Assembly (NCBI RefSeq): GCF_019599275.1
Contig: NZ_JAHZTD010000002.1
Coordinates: 930,001 to 994,000 of the forward strand
Length of the DNA stretch: 64,000 bases
Reading direction: 5' to 3'
DNA from: Hymenobacter sp. HSC-4F20
GTDB lineage: Bacteria > Bacteroidota > Bacteroidia > Cytophagales > Hymenobacteraceae
Position numbers and translations under genes: made by a program. Positions within the stretch are counted from its first letter, which is position 1. Each line of letters begins with the position of its first letter. The notes under the pieces were generated by a model. The model did no database searches. It saw nothing but the letters and a program-made list of their open reading frames with translations, and was not told the origin of the DNA. Of this stretch, positions 25,731 to 36,245 are shown piece after piece.

Positions 25731-26558
25731 ATGTCTGCTGCCAATACAATTCTTTCCGCCGTTCCGGCGTCCCCCTCCTCCGGCATTCGGGCGCTGGCCC
25801 GCTTCGGCTTTGCGGCCAAGGGGGTAGTGTACCTGCTCATGGGGCTGCTCGCACTGCTAGCCGCTACCGGCCAGCACGGTGGGCAAACTGCTGATAAAAA
25901 GCAGGCGGTGCAGACCTTACAGGGTGTGCCCGGTGGTCCGGTTCTGCTGGGCCTGGTAGCACTGGGGCTGGTAGGCTACATTATCTGGCGCTTCACCCAG
26001 GCCCTGATTGATACGGAAGGGAAAGGCCATGACGCCAAAGGCCTCGGGCGGCGACTGGGCTACGCGGGCAGCGGCTTGCTCTACGCGAGCGTGGCGTGGT
26101 TCGCTGCGCAGCTGGCTTTTAAAGGCTCGGCTAGCAGCGGAGGCAACGGCCAACAAACCCTCACGGCCAAAGTGCTCGGCTGGCCGGGTGGCGAATGGAT
26201 TATCATGGCCGTAGGGCTGGCTATCATCGGCGGTGGGGTGTACCAGATTTACCGGGCCTATTCCGGCTCGTTCCATAAGCACGTGAATGCCAGCAGCCTA
26301 CCGCCTAACCAACAGAATATTGTGTACCGCACTGGCCAGATAGGCTACACGGCCCGCGGCATTGTTATGGGCATTATCGGCTACTTTTTCGTGCAGGCGG
26401 GCCGCAACTCGCGCGCCGAGGCCGTGGGCACTACTGATGAGGCGTTTGATTTGCTCGCTTCCATGGGCCCCGCAGTGCTAGGTATTGTAGCTCTGGGCCT
26501 GATGGCGTACGGCTTCTATATGCTGGTGCAGGCCCGCTACCCCGTGCTGCGCATCTGA
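25731..26558 (+). CDS. DUF1206 integral membrane protein
   Basis: A 275-aa membrane protein with six hydrophobic helices arranged as three repeats, each opening with a related phrase: LARFGFAAKGVVYLLMG, GRRLGYAGSGLLYAS and TGQIGYTARGIVMGIIG. This triplicated R-x-GY-x-A-x-G-x-x-Y pattern defines DUF1206. No transported substrate or enzymatic activity is known for the family. It starts 47 bp after the DprA-like gene and is followed by a terminator, so the two may form a transcription unit. Confidence 0.88.
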   Translation: MSAANTILSAVPASPSSGIRALARFGFAAKGVVYLLMGLLALLAATGQHGGQTADKKQAVQTLQGVPGGPVLLGLVALGLVGYIIWRFTQALIDTEGKGHDAKGLGRRLGYAGSGLLYASVAWFAAQLAFKGSASSGGNGQQTLTAKVLGWPGGEWIIMAVGLAIIGGGVYQIYRAYSGSFHKHVNASSLPPNQQNIVYRTGQIGYTARGIVMGIIGYFFVQAGRNSRAEAVGTTDEAFDLLASMGPAVLGIVALGLMAYGFYMLVQARYPVLRI

Positions 26559-26583
26559 GGGTAGCCGTAAGTACTTAGCAGTG

Positions 26584-26616
26584 GCAGACAGCTCGTAGTG
26601 GCTGTCTGCTTTGTTT
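26584..26616 (+). terminator. Terminator of the DUF1206 gene
   Basis: GCAGACAGC (26584-26592) pairs with GCTGTCTGC (26601-26609), followed by TTTGTTTT. Confidence 0.85.
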
Positions 26617-27852
26617 TCAGGGGTAGGCGGGCAGCATTTCTCCTACATAATCGGCCAGATACTGATAGGGCAGCGTAAGGCGTCCGTGGCGGGCAATGGT
26701 GGCGCGCTCCACCACTGCATCGGCGCTACCGGCGTGTAGTAGGTGGGGCAGCACATTGTCGATGAGTTGGCGGCCAAAGTCGCGGCTTGCGTTGCGGGGT
26801 AACTCGCAGGGCAGGTTATCAACGGCCATAATGGTGATGTTGCCGGGCCGGGAGTAGGCGGGCTCCAGTTCACGGGTCTGGCAGTTGTAGTCGAAGGCGG
26901 GCTCCTGAATGCTGCTGCTGCGCTTGGTGGTCGGGATGGAGCCGTTCACGTCGCAGGTCACGTCGGCAATGGTATCGATGCGGAAGCCAGGCTGGCAGAT
27001 GTCGTCCTCGGTAAAAAGCTTCGGAGCTGCCGGATGCCAGTAGGCGCAGGCAATCAGCAGGTTCGTGACGGGCAGAAAGTTGTGAAAAGTTGACTCGTAC
27101 TCGTGGGGGTTGCGGTGAAAGTCGGGCGTATCCCACACCCGCCCGTCGCGGCGACGGTTGTAGTCGGCGCTGCGCAGCTGGGTGTACACCGGCTCGTTGA
27201 ACTCGTGGTAGAGGTAGTCGTAGACGCTCACGCGCCGGATGCGCATCATGTTGAGCACCTCTACGGCGCCCTGAGCTACCCGGCCCGAGCCGGTCACGGC
27301 TATTTTGATGGGCGGTAGGCGCTTTACTTTAAAAAACTCTTCCTGCATGTCCTCCATATCCACGCACTGGTAGGCGGGCTTAAGCTGAAAGAGCTGGTGC
27401 TTGCGGCCATAGGTGAGCAGCCCGTTGTAAGCTCCCACAATGCCGGCCCAGCGTCCAAAGGCCACAATCCGCTCTCCTTGCTCGTTGGTAAGCATCTCGT
27501 AGTCAATCAGGGTGATGTTTTTGGCCAGCACCTGGCGGAGCAACTCGCGGTTCGCGGGCTGTTTCTTCACGGTATGAGAGAAGAACAGATACGTTTTGTT
27601 GGGCAGCAGCTGGGCCACAGGCACTTCCTTCACCCCCAGCAGAATGTCGCAGTCGGCTACCTCGGGCCGCACTTCAATTCCCAAGTCGCGGTACTCTTGA
27701 TCAGAGAAGCAGCGGATGGGGCTTTCCTGCACCACGATTTTCAGCCCCGGGAAGCGGGCCTCCGCCTCGGCGCACTTCTTGGGGGTGAGGGGCACGCGCT
27801 TATCGGGCGGAACTTTGCCTTCGCGAATCAGGCCAAGGGTGATAGGATGCAT
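26617..27852 (-). CDS. NAD(P)-dependent oxidoreductase, saccharopine dehydrogenase-like
   Basis: A 411-aa cytoplasmic enzyme of the alanine dehydrogenase/PNT and lysine-forming saccharopine dehydrogenase group. It starts with GLIREGKVPPDKRVPLTPKK (the R-E-x-K-x-x-x-x-R-V-x-L-T-P signature), contains the substrate-side segment YLFFSHTVKKQP and the nucleotide-binding loop VTGSGRVAQGAVEVL. In fungi such enzymes release lysine from saccharopine; in Bacteroidota the physiological substrate is not settled, so the name is by family only. The ATG at 27852 begins at the conserved N-terminus, so the upstream extension to 27912 is rejected. It is divergent from gcvP. Confidence 0.82.
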   Translation of the reverse strand: MHPITLGLIREGKVPPDKRVPLTPKKCAEAEARFPGLKIVVQESPIRCFSDQEYRDLGIEVRPEVADCDILLGVKEVPVAQLLPNKTYLFFSHTVKKQPANRELLRQVLAKNITLIDYEMLTNEQGERIVAFGRWAGIVGAYNGLLTYGRKHQLFQLKPAYQCVDMEDMQEEFFKVKRLPPIKIAVTGSGRVAQGAVEVLNMMRIRRVSVYDYLYHEFNEPVYTQLRSADYNRRRDGRVWDTPDFHRNPHEYESTFHNFLPVTNLLIACAYWHPAAPKLFTEDDICQPGFRIDTIADVTCDVNGSIPTTKRSSSIQEPAFDYNCQTRELEPAYSRPGNITIMAVDNLPCELPRNASRDFGRQLIDNVLPHLLHAGSADAVVERATIARHGRLTLPYQYLADYVGEMLPAYP

Positions 27853-28247
27853 AGGGGTAGAGAAGACGGGGTGGGAACCGGCCCTAAATCTGCGGAAAAT
27901 AGTTGAACCCATGCGCAGTACTCCGCCCTGCCCGCTGCGGACTATTCTCCCCGGTCCGGCGCCGGAGGCGTCCGGCCGGGTGGCTTCAGGAGGCCAGCTG
28001 CGGCTAGTATTCTACTCTTGGCGGCTGTTGTTCCGGCGGCGCGGTCAGCAACCGGTTGGGCACCTCTGGCGCCGGACCAGAGCGTGCAGGTGGGGTGCTG
28101 GCCGGCGCGCTATACTCCGCGTGGTGGCGAGCCGGAACAAGCCGGAACTTTTGCTGGTTTTAGGACGGAAGCGTGACGCCTTTTCGCGCTACCTTTGTAA
28201 GGACCTCGCTACAGGTCTGCTCTGTTGCCACCCTCACCCCTGTTTTT
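27853..28247. other. Divergent intergenic region upstream of gcvP
   Basis: About 395 bp, very GC-rich (27930-28140) with short imperfect dyads built on GGCGCCGGA, and the gcvP -7 element at 28190. No glycine-riboswitch-like paired aptamer could be made out. No gene recognised. Confidence 0.45.
28190..28197 (+). promoter_or_regulatory. -7 element of gcvP
   Basis: TACCTTTG, exact TAnnTTTG, 50 bp before the ATG at 28248. It lies after the alternative upstream start at 28173, which it excludes. Confidence 0.6.
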
Positions 28248-31163
<2,916 letters not shown>

Positions 31164-31200
31164 CCTTGCCCGTCTAGAACGGCATACATTCGCCTACCTA

Positions 31201-31236
31201 AAAAGCCCCGGCTACACTGTAGCCGGGGCTTTTTTG
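31201..31236 (+). terminator. Terminator of gcvP
   Basis: Perfect 15-bp stem (31201-31215 with 31219-31233), 3-base loop, T6. Confidence 0.9.
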
Positions 31237-31288
31237 CACTTTTTTGTCGCACATCAGCGGCCGCGGTGGTACTTGGCGCGCTTGCTTC

Positions 31289-31582
31289 TCACTTCGAGAA
31301 GCAGGTGCGGTACATATAGCCGCTCTCGGTTTTGCCCGCTGCAGTAAGGCGCACCTTCACAAAATAGGCGTCCACGGTGTCCATTACCTGCACTTCACTG
31401 CCCGAGCCTACGGTGGTAAGCTGCCGGGATTCTTTTGTCATGCCATCGTAAAGGATGCATTCTACCACCGTATTATGAGCGACGGGCCCGGCCGACGCCT
31501 TGTTAGAACGGGATTCCGTGCTGGCAGCACTGCAGGAAGCGAGCAGCGCAACGCTGCTGAAATAGAGTAAAGCTTTTTTCAT
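31289..31582 (-). CDS. Small SH3-like lipoprotein
   Basis: A 97-aa protein: leader MKKALLYFSSVALLASC with lipidated Cys17. The mature domain (about 45-97) has alternating strands TVVECILYDG, GSEVQVMDTVDAYFVKVRL and SGYMYRTCF, the usual order of a bacterial SH3-like fold with a G-Y motif near the end; its two cysteines could form a disulfide. Such domains often bind cell wall or peptide ligands. A near-match promoter (TATCTTTTG, about 31617-31609) is 27 bp upstream and supports the start at 31582 rather than 31657. Confidence 0.68.
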   Translation of the reverse strand: MKKALLYFSSVALLASCSAASTESRSNKASAGPVAHNTVVECILYDGMTKESRQLTTVGSGSEVQVMDTVDAYFVKVRLTAAGKTESGYMYRTCFSK

Positions 31583-31796
31583 TAGGCAACATATAGGAAA
31601 ATGGCGTTGCAAAAGATAGGCACATTTTAAGGGGAATAAGAATTTTCCTAGTAGCATTCTGCGCGTAATTATTCTGCTTGCATCCTACTTCTGCGGGAAC
31701 GAGCAGTACCGCCGCGCTGTTTATTCAGCAGAGCTGCTTCAGGTACTGGCTTCGCGGCCGGTACAAGCGGCTTTCATCTCTACCGATACTTTCCAT

Positions 31797-32405
31797 ATGA
31801 ACCGCATTCCCAAATTCTTGACCCGTCCCCTGACGCTGTCGGTGCTGGGGTTGACCCTCCTTCTGGGGGCTAGTGGCTGTGCTACCACGGCCCGCGTAGG
31901 TGTTACCTCCGACTTCGACCACTCTGTTAATTTCCGCTCTTACAAAACCTGGGCCTGGTACCCGCAGCAGCCAACCGATACGGAAGGTGGCCCCGCCAAA
32001 GGCTACGAGTCGTTCCTGGATAAGCGCATCCGGTCGGCAGTAGAGCAGCAGCTGGCGCAGAAAGGCCTCGCGCAGGTAGAGAAGAACCCCGACGTGTACG
32101 TGGCTTACAGCGCCCGGGTGGAGGACAAGCAGCGTAGCACGGCGGGCTATTACGGCCCTTACGGCTACCCGTACTGGTACGGCTATGGTGGTTTCTACAA
32201 CCGGGGCTTCAACCAAGGCAGCATCGAGTATAAAGCGGGCACCGTAATCCTGGACTTCGTGGATGCCCGCCGCAAAGAGTTGGCGTGGCGCGGTCAGGGG
32301 CAAGCGCAAGTAGATAACCAGACTATTTCCGAGCCCGAAGTACAGCGCATTGTAACCAGCATCCTGGGCACCTACCCTCCCGGCCCGGAGCAAGCCAGCC
32401 GCTAA
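31797..32405 (+). CDS. DUF4136 family lipoprotein
   Basis: A 202-aa lipoprotein: leader ending in LLGASGC with lipidated Cys28. The mature protein matches the DUF4136 pattern: SDFDHSVNFRSYKTWAWYP at the start, DKRIRSAVEQQLAQKGLAQVEKNPDVYVAYSA in the middle, a Tyr/Gly-rich loop (YYGPYGYPYWYGYGG) and GTVILDFVDARRKELAWRGQG near the end. The family is widespread in Bacteroidota and Proteobacteria and placed in the outer membrane; its role is unknown. It is monocistronic with two hairpins downstream. Confidence 0.88.
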   Translation: MNRIPKFLTRPLTLSVLGLTLLLGASGCATTARVGVTSDFDHSVNFRSYKTWAWYPQQPTDTEGGPAKGYESFLDKRIRSAVEQQLAQKGLAQVEKNPDVYVAYSARVEDKQRSTAGYYGPYGYPYWYGYGGFYNRGFNQGSIEYKAGTVILDFVDARRKELAWRGQGQAQVDNQTISEPEVQRIVTSILGTYPPGPEQASR

Positions 32406-32431
32406 TCCCGTATCAGCGTATACTCACTTTC

Positions 32432-32470
32432 AAAAGCCTGTTTTGCCTTCGTGTAAGACAGGCTTTTTTT
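32432..32470 (+). terminator. Terminator of the DUF4136 gene
   Basis: AAAAGCCTGT (32432-32441) pairs with ACAGGCTTTT (32458-32467), followed by T-run. Confidence 0.8.
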
Positions 32471-32485
32471 CTGGATATACAGCAC

Positions 32486-32528
32486 GCAAAAAGCCCGGAG
32501 CCTCCATGGGAAGCTCCGGGCTTTTTGC
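32486..32528. terminator. Bidirectional terminator before lipA
   Basis: Perfect 16-bp stem (32486-32501 with 32513-32528) with A- and T-rich ends, between convergent DUF4136 and lipA genes. Confidence 0.85.
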
Positions 32529-32551
32529 GTACCAGGCAAACGCCTGATCTG

Positions 32552-33466
32552 CTAAATCGGTACGTTCACGTGGCGCTCGGCATGGTAGCTGGAACGCACC
32601 AGCGGACCGCTTTCTACGTATTTCAGCCCGCGCTGCAAGCCTTCTTCTTTGTAATGGGCAAAGAGGTCAGGATGAATAAACTCGGCTACTTCGATGTGGC
32701 GCTTGGTAGGTTGCAGGTACTGGCCCAAGGTCAGAATGTCGAGGCCATTGGCCACCAGGTCGTCCATGGCGCGGTACATTTCGTCCTTGGTTTCACCCAG
32801 GCCCAGCATAATGCCCGACTTGGTGCGCTTACCCGCTTCCTTGGTGCGCCGGATTTGCTCCAGGCTTCGGTCGTACTTGGCCTGCGGGCGTACGAGGCGG
32901 TAGAGGCTGCCTACCGTCTCCATGTTGTGCGATACTACCTCTTGGCCGCCGGCAATCATGGTATCCAGGGCAGCCCAGTTGGCTTTCACGTCCGGAATCA
33001 GGGTCTCGATGGTGGTGGTAGGCGAAAGCTGCTTGGTTTGCACCACGGTTTCGTACCAGACGCTGGCCCCGCGGTCCTTCAGTTCGTCGCGGTTGACGGA
33101 GGTAATTACGGCGTGCTTCACCCCCATGAGCTGAATGGCTTCGGCCACCCGGCGGGGTTCGTCGAGGTCATACTCGTTGGGGCGGCCGGTGGCCACGGCG
33201 CAGAAAGAGCAGGAGCGTGTGCACACGTTGCCCAATATCATAAACGTAGCCGTGCCTGCGCCCCAGCACTCGCCCATATTGGGACAGTTGCCGCTTTCGC
33301 AGATAGTGTGCAGCTTATGTTCATCCACTAGGCGGCGGACATTGGCGTAGGCCGGGCCCACGGGCAGCTTCACGCGCAGCCAGTCGGGCTTACGCGGTTT
33401 GGCGGGGGCCGCGGGGGCCGCCACCACGGGCTGAATGATGGGCAGGGTCAGCAACAGTTCATCCAT
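32552..33466 (-). CDS. lipA: Lipoyl synthase
   Basis: A 304-aa radical-SAM enzyme inserting two sulfurs into protein-bound octanoyl groups to make lipoyl cofactor. It has both cluster motifs: the auxiliary C-x4-C-x5-C (Cys56, Cys61, Cys67 in [12 protein letters not shown]) and the radical-SAM C-x3-C-x2-C (Cys82, Cys86, Cys89). The Ala/Pro-rich N-terminus is somewhat longer than in E. coli. Client proteins in the window are SucB (two sites), with GcvH expected elsewhere. An exact TACCTTTG element lies only 4 bp before the ATG, implying an almost leaderless transcript. lipB is not adjacent. Confidence 0.97.
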   Translation of the reverse strand: MDELLLTLPIIQPVVAAPAAPAKPRKPDWLRVKLPVGPAYANVRRLVDEHKLHTICESGNCPNMGECWGAGTATFMILGNVCTRSCSFCAVATGRPNEYDLDEPRRVAEAIQLMGVKHAVITSVNRDELKDRGASVWYETVVQTKQLSPTTTIETLIPDVKANWAALDTMIAGGQEVVSHNMETVGSLYRLVRPQAKYDRSLEQIRRTKEAGKRTKSGIMLGLGETKDEMYRAMDDLVANGLDILTLGQYLQPTKRHIEVAEFIHPDLFAHYKEEGLQRGLKYVESGPLVRSSYHAERHVNVPI

Positions 33467-33470
33467 GTTG

Positions 33471-33478
33471 CAAAGGTA
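33471..33478 (-). promoter_or_regulatory. -7 element abutting the lipA start
   Basis: Reads TACCTTTG on the minus strand with a 4-base gap to the ATG at 33466, so transcription would begin at or just before the start codon. Confidence 0.55.
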
Positions 33479-33558
33479 AGGGGGAATAGGTTGCGGGTAT
33501 TCAGCCAGTAAGACAATTCCACCCTGCTGCTGGTTTCGTGCTGTCTTCAGGAAAAGAG

Positions 33559-33591
33559 AATGGCCCCCGCAGCGGTGCTACGGGGGCCATT
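33559..33591 (-). terminator. Terminator of the 33603-34397 gene
   Basis: AATGGCCCCCG (33559-33569) pairs with CGGGGGCCATT (33581-33591), 12 bp beyond the stop codon. Confidence 0.75.
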
Positions 33592-33602
33592 ATCAGGCAA
33601 AA

Positions 33603-34397
33603 TTAATTTCGGCTGCCCAGGTAAAGGGTTAAGTACACGGAGGGCAGAAACTGGTCGTTCAGGTCTTTGTCGGGCACATCGGCTACCCGAATGATGGGCG
33701 GGTCCTTGGCATAGGCCTCCAGAAGAAATCCTACTTCCACGCCCGCCACGGCGTCGCGGTACCGGCCATACTCAAAGCTTAGCGCACCGCGCAGGTGTGC
33801 TCCCAGGATAGGCTTGGTTTGCCCAACTCCCGAAAAAAGCGGCGCGCGGTCTACCAGCCGCTCATATGGCTGCGTATGAACGGTGGGATCATACTGCTCA
33901 TTGCGGATATCCGCCGCGCTAACACTGGTTTGGGTAGGGCCATAGTTGTAGCTGATATAGTAAGGCATAAGCAGCCCAATAGTTGGGCCCGCGCTAGCCA
34001 GAGCATTCACCTGCACACCAGACTCCGGCGCCTTACGAAAAATCACGCGTTGCGCCCCCACCGACGGCCGGACGGCAAACAGGTAGTTGCTCTTACCATA
34101 CACGAAGGAGCCGCCGTACCCGGTGCCCTGCTTCTGCTCCTTGGGGTGTTTTATCTCTACGGCCTCCAGGCTCCAGAAGCGGGACCAGTTCTGGTTCAGC
34201 AGGCGTGTAGAGCGCACCGATGCGCCCCCAATCAGGCCGCCCCGGGTGTTGAAGTTGATGCCGTAGGTAAACTCTTTCCGGTACGAAGGGTCGTCGTTGC
34301 TGGAAGAAGTAACTTGGCTTCGCTGGGCCTGCGCCGCTGGAGCAGCTGCTAACGCGGCCAGCAGCAGGCCACTACCAATAACAAACGAAGTACGCAC
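33603..34397 (-). CDS. Outer-membrane beta-barrel-like hypothetical protein
   Basis: A 264-aa protein if started at the GTG at 34397, which gives a clean signal peptide (VRTSFVIGSGLLLAALAAA, cleavage near AQAQ). The mature chain has repeated amphipathic strands (FTYGINFNTRGGLIGGASVRST, FWSLEAVEIKH, NYLFAVRPSVGAQRVIF, AVAGVEVGFLLEAYA) and ends in VYLTLYLGSRN, close to the terminal aromatic strand of outer-membrane barrels. The frame is open to 34487 but a promoter-like TACTTTCG lies inside that extension. No functional motif. Divergent from OsmC. Confidence 0.65.
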   Translation of the reverse strand: MRTSFVIGSGLLLAALAAAPAAQAQRSQVTSSSNDDPSYRKEFTYGINFNTRGGLIGGASVRSTRLLNQNWSRFWSLEAVEIKHPKEQKQGTGYGGSFVYGKSNYLFAVRPSVGAQRVIFRKAPESGVQVNALASAGPTIGLLMPYYISYNYGPTQTSVSAADIRNEQYDPTVHTQPYERLVDRAPLFSGVGQTKPILGAHLRGALSFEYGRYRDAVAGVEVGFLLEAYAKDPPIIRVADVPDKDLNDQFLPSVYLTLYLGSRN

Positions 34398-34512
34398 GGG
34401 TTGCAAAAGCGAGGGGCAGTGAAGGAAGTACAGGCACGCCGGTTTCTGACCGGCAAGCCTACCGAAAGTACGTAAATTTACCCGCATACAATTGCCTACA
34501 TTTCAATTTTCT

Positions 34513-34917
34513 ATGAGCACTGCCACCGCCCGCTACGCCGGCCATTTGCGCACCGAAGCCGTTCATGTTGCTTCCGGAAATACCATTCTTACGGATGCTC
34601 CCGTCGATAATCACGGCCGGGGCGAAGCTTTTTCCCCCACCGACTTAGTTAGCGCAGCGCTAGGCTCGTGCATGATGACCATTATGGGCATCGTAGCCGA
34701 GCGCCATGGCCTTGATCTGACCGGCGTACGATGGGAGGTAACCAAGCATATGCTAGCGGAGCCGCGGCGCATCGGGCAGATTGACGTTACGTTTCACCTA
34801 CCCGCTACCCTAACAGAGAAGGAGCAGACGATTTTGGAGAATGCCGCCCGCACCTGTCCGGTAGCGCTTAGCTTAAACCCGGAAATTCGTCAGGAGGTTC
34901 GGTTCCTGTATGCGTAA
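34513..34917 (+). CDS. OsmC family peroxide-detoxifying protein
   Basis: A 134-aa cytoplasmic protein of the OsmC/Ohr superfamily. The two redox cysteines of thiol peroxidases are present: Cys53 in VSAALGSCMMT and Cys115 in AARTCPVALSL, with the family phrase FSPTDLVSAALGSC. OsmC-type proteins reduce organic hydroperoxides using low-molecular-weight or lipoyl thiols. The ATG at 34513 is used because a near-consensus TACATTTC lies just upstream (34497-34504) and the shorter N-terminus fits the family. It is convergent with ytxJ across a large inverted repeat. Confidence 0.88.
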   Translation: MSTATARYAGHLRTEAVHVASGNTILTDAPVDNHGRGEAFSPTDLVSAALGSCMMTIMGIVAERHGLDLTGVRWEVTKHMLAEPRRIGQIDVTFHLPATLTEKEQTILENAARTCPVALSLNPEIRQEVRFLYA

Positions 34918-34921
34918 TGAG

Positions 34922-34996
34922 CTAGTGCACGGGGGAGGCTACCGTTCCGCTGGCGCTGGTTGCGCAGACAGAAGGCTAACCTCCCCCGTGCACTAG
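34922..34996. terminator. Long inverted repeat between convergent osmC-like and ytxJ genes
   Basis: Arms of 17 bp at 34922-34938 and 34980-34996 are perfect complements with a 41-base loop. It starts 4 bp after the OsmC stop and ends 4 bp before the ytxJ stop, so it can act as terminator in both directions, although T-runs are lacking. Confidence 0.6.
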
Positions 34997-35000
34997 TTCA

Positions 35001-35342
35001 TTATTTCACCATGTCCTTCACCTCGCTGAGGCGAATACCCATGTGCGAGGCATCGTAGCTACACTCCCCATTCTGGATGAGCAGCAGCTGGGGCGACTCG
35101 TGGCGGACGCCAAATTTCTCAGCTATTTCATTGGAAATAGGACGAAACCGCAGCAAATCCAGGTAGTAGAGCTTCGTATTTTCCAGGCCGGCATCGTCCC
35201 ACTGGCGCTCTACCTTGCCTTTGGCGGCGGCGCTGATGGAGCAGGAGGTGCTGTGCTTGAAGATAAGGACCGGTTGTTCGTATGATTCCCGAACGATGTC
35301 GGAGAGTTGCTCGGCTTGGGTGAGAGGTTGCCAGGGAGTCAT
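35001..35342 (-). CDS. ytxJ: Bacillithiol-system redox protein YtxJ
   Basis: A 113-aa thioredoxin-fold protein. It carries the single-cysteine monothiol motif FKHSTSCSISA (Cys34); the usual family sequence is close to HSTRCPIS, so the residue after Cys is Ser instead of Pro. The cis-Pro region SPQLLLIQNG and the C-terminal helix are present. YtxJ is regarded as a monothiol bacilliredoxin that removes bacillithiol from S-bacillithiolated proteins, implying bacillithiol as the low-molecular-weight thiol here. It lies next to OsmC, consistent with a thiol/peroxide theme. Confidence 0.85.
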   Translation of the reverse strand: MTPWQPLTQAEQLSDIVRESYEQPVLIFKHSTSCSISAAAKGKVERQWDDAGLENTKLYYLDLLRFRPISNEIAEKFGVRHESPQLLLIQNGECSYDASHMGIRLSEVKDMVK

Positions 35343-35357
35343 GGGCGTAGTAAGAGG

Positions 35358-35690
35358 TTACTGAGAACTGGATTCTTTCTTTTTCCGCAGACGAAAACCA
35401 GGGCGCGATGGTTCGTTTACGCGGGGCGCGCCCGTGCGGTCGAATTGGTAACTAGCCCGCTCATCGGTAGGTTTAAACGCCGCTTGCCGGCCGCTCGCTC
35501 CGTGCCTGAGTTCGGCTTTCGTCACTTTCAGGTGCGATTCTTTGTACTCGCCCTTGAACTGCTCCGCCTCGCGCAGGGCCCGGCGGTTAGCGGCCCGCTG
35601 CCGCGCTGGCGTAGTAGACTCCAATTGGGCCTGAGCCCGGGTGCCCACTAGGCTGGCCAGGGCGAACGTAGTGAGAAAGAGGTAGCGCAT
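35358..35690 (-). CDS. Secreted basic hypothetical protein
   Basis: A 110-aa protein with a signal peptide (MRYLFLTTFALASLVGTRAQAQ). The mature part is highly charged and basic (RQRAANRRALREAEQFKGEYKESHLKVTKAELRHG, shown in parts: RQRAANRRALREAEQ and KVTKAELRHGASGRQ), ending in GFRLRKKKESSSQ. No known domain. The start at 35690 gives the signal peptide; the open frame extends further upstream without support. It begins 15 bp upstream of ytxJ's start, so it lies in the same direction and probably upstream in one unit. Function unknown. Confidence 0.6.
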   Translation of the reverse strand: MRYLFLTTFALASLVGTRAQAQLESTTPARQRAANRRALREAEQFKGEYKESHLKVTKAELRHGASGRQAAFKPTDERASYQFDRTGAPRVNEPSRPGFRLRKKKESSSQ

Positions 35691-35797
35691 AGAGCGAGAA
35701 GAATACCGTGAGAGATAGGAAAACAAGCTGCCGGCCTGGCCCCTGGATATGCGCCAAGATAACTCCTGGTACGACATAGCCCGCCGAAAGGCCTGCT

Positions 35798-36124
35798 TTA
35801 CTGCAGGAAATCCGGGAGCATGATACCCAGAATTTTGCGCTGGCCCACTTTGCGCTTTACGCGGCGCCGCTCATACTTGGGCTTTTTGAGCAACCCGTTT
35901 TTATCGTAGCTGTTTTTCTGGGTCTTCACAGCTTCCTTCTCCACGTCCAGGGCCCGTCCGTCGGCCGATTGATTGTCGGGGTTGCTGGCCTTTTTGACTT
36001 TGGGCTGGGGTGGGCCGGTGGGGCTGGGAATACGGTAGCGGTGACAGGCCGAGGCTAAGAGCAGCACTAGCGTTACCAGCACCAGTAACCGTGCGCGCCA
36101 TCCGGAAGCAGTAGAAAACTTCAT
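35798..36124 (-). CDS. Small basic lipoprotein
   Basis: A 108-aa lipoprotein: leader with VLLLASAC, lipidated Cys27. The mature part is Pro- and Lys-rich (PSPTGPPQPKVKKASNPDN) and ends in a basic cluster (KPKYERRRVKRKVGQRK) followed by hydrophobic ILGIMLPDFLQ. A TATTTTGC promoter-like sequence lies about 42 bp upstream. It is followed by the secreted basic protein on the same strand. Both may be periplasmic accessory proteins; no function can be assigned. Confidence 0.62.
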   Translation of the reverse strand: MKFSTASGWRARLLVLVTLVLLLASACHRYRIPSPTGPPQPKVKKASNPDNQSADGRALDVEKEAVKTQKNSYDKNGLLKKPKYERRRVKRKVGQRKILGIMLPDFLQ

Positions 36125-36245
36125 TCTGAGTACAAATCAACGTCTTGCCCGGCAAGGCCGGGCGCGCAAAATACGGATTTTGCCTGCCCAGCCTCGGCAG
36201 CTGTAGCTGCAAGCTGGCTCACGGCCCCAGCAGCCAAGCTGCGCC

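Noticed and set aside
27913..28247. Glycine riboswitch upstream of gcvP
   Set aside because: No paired aptamer core could be recognised, and the promoter at 28190 leaves a leader of only about 45 nt.
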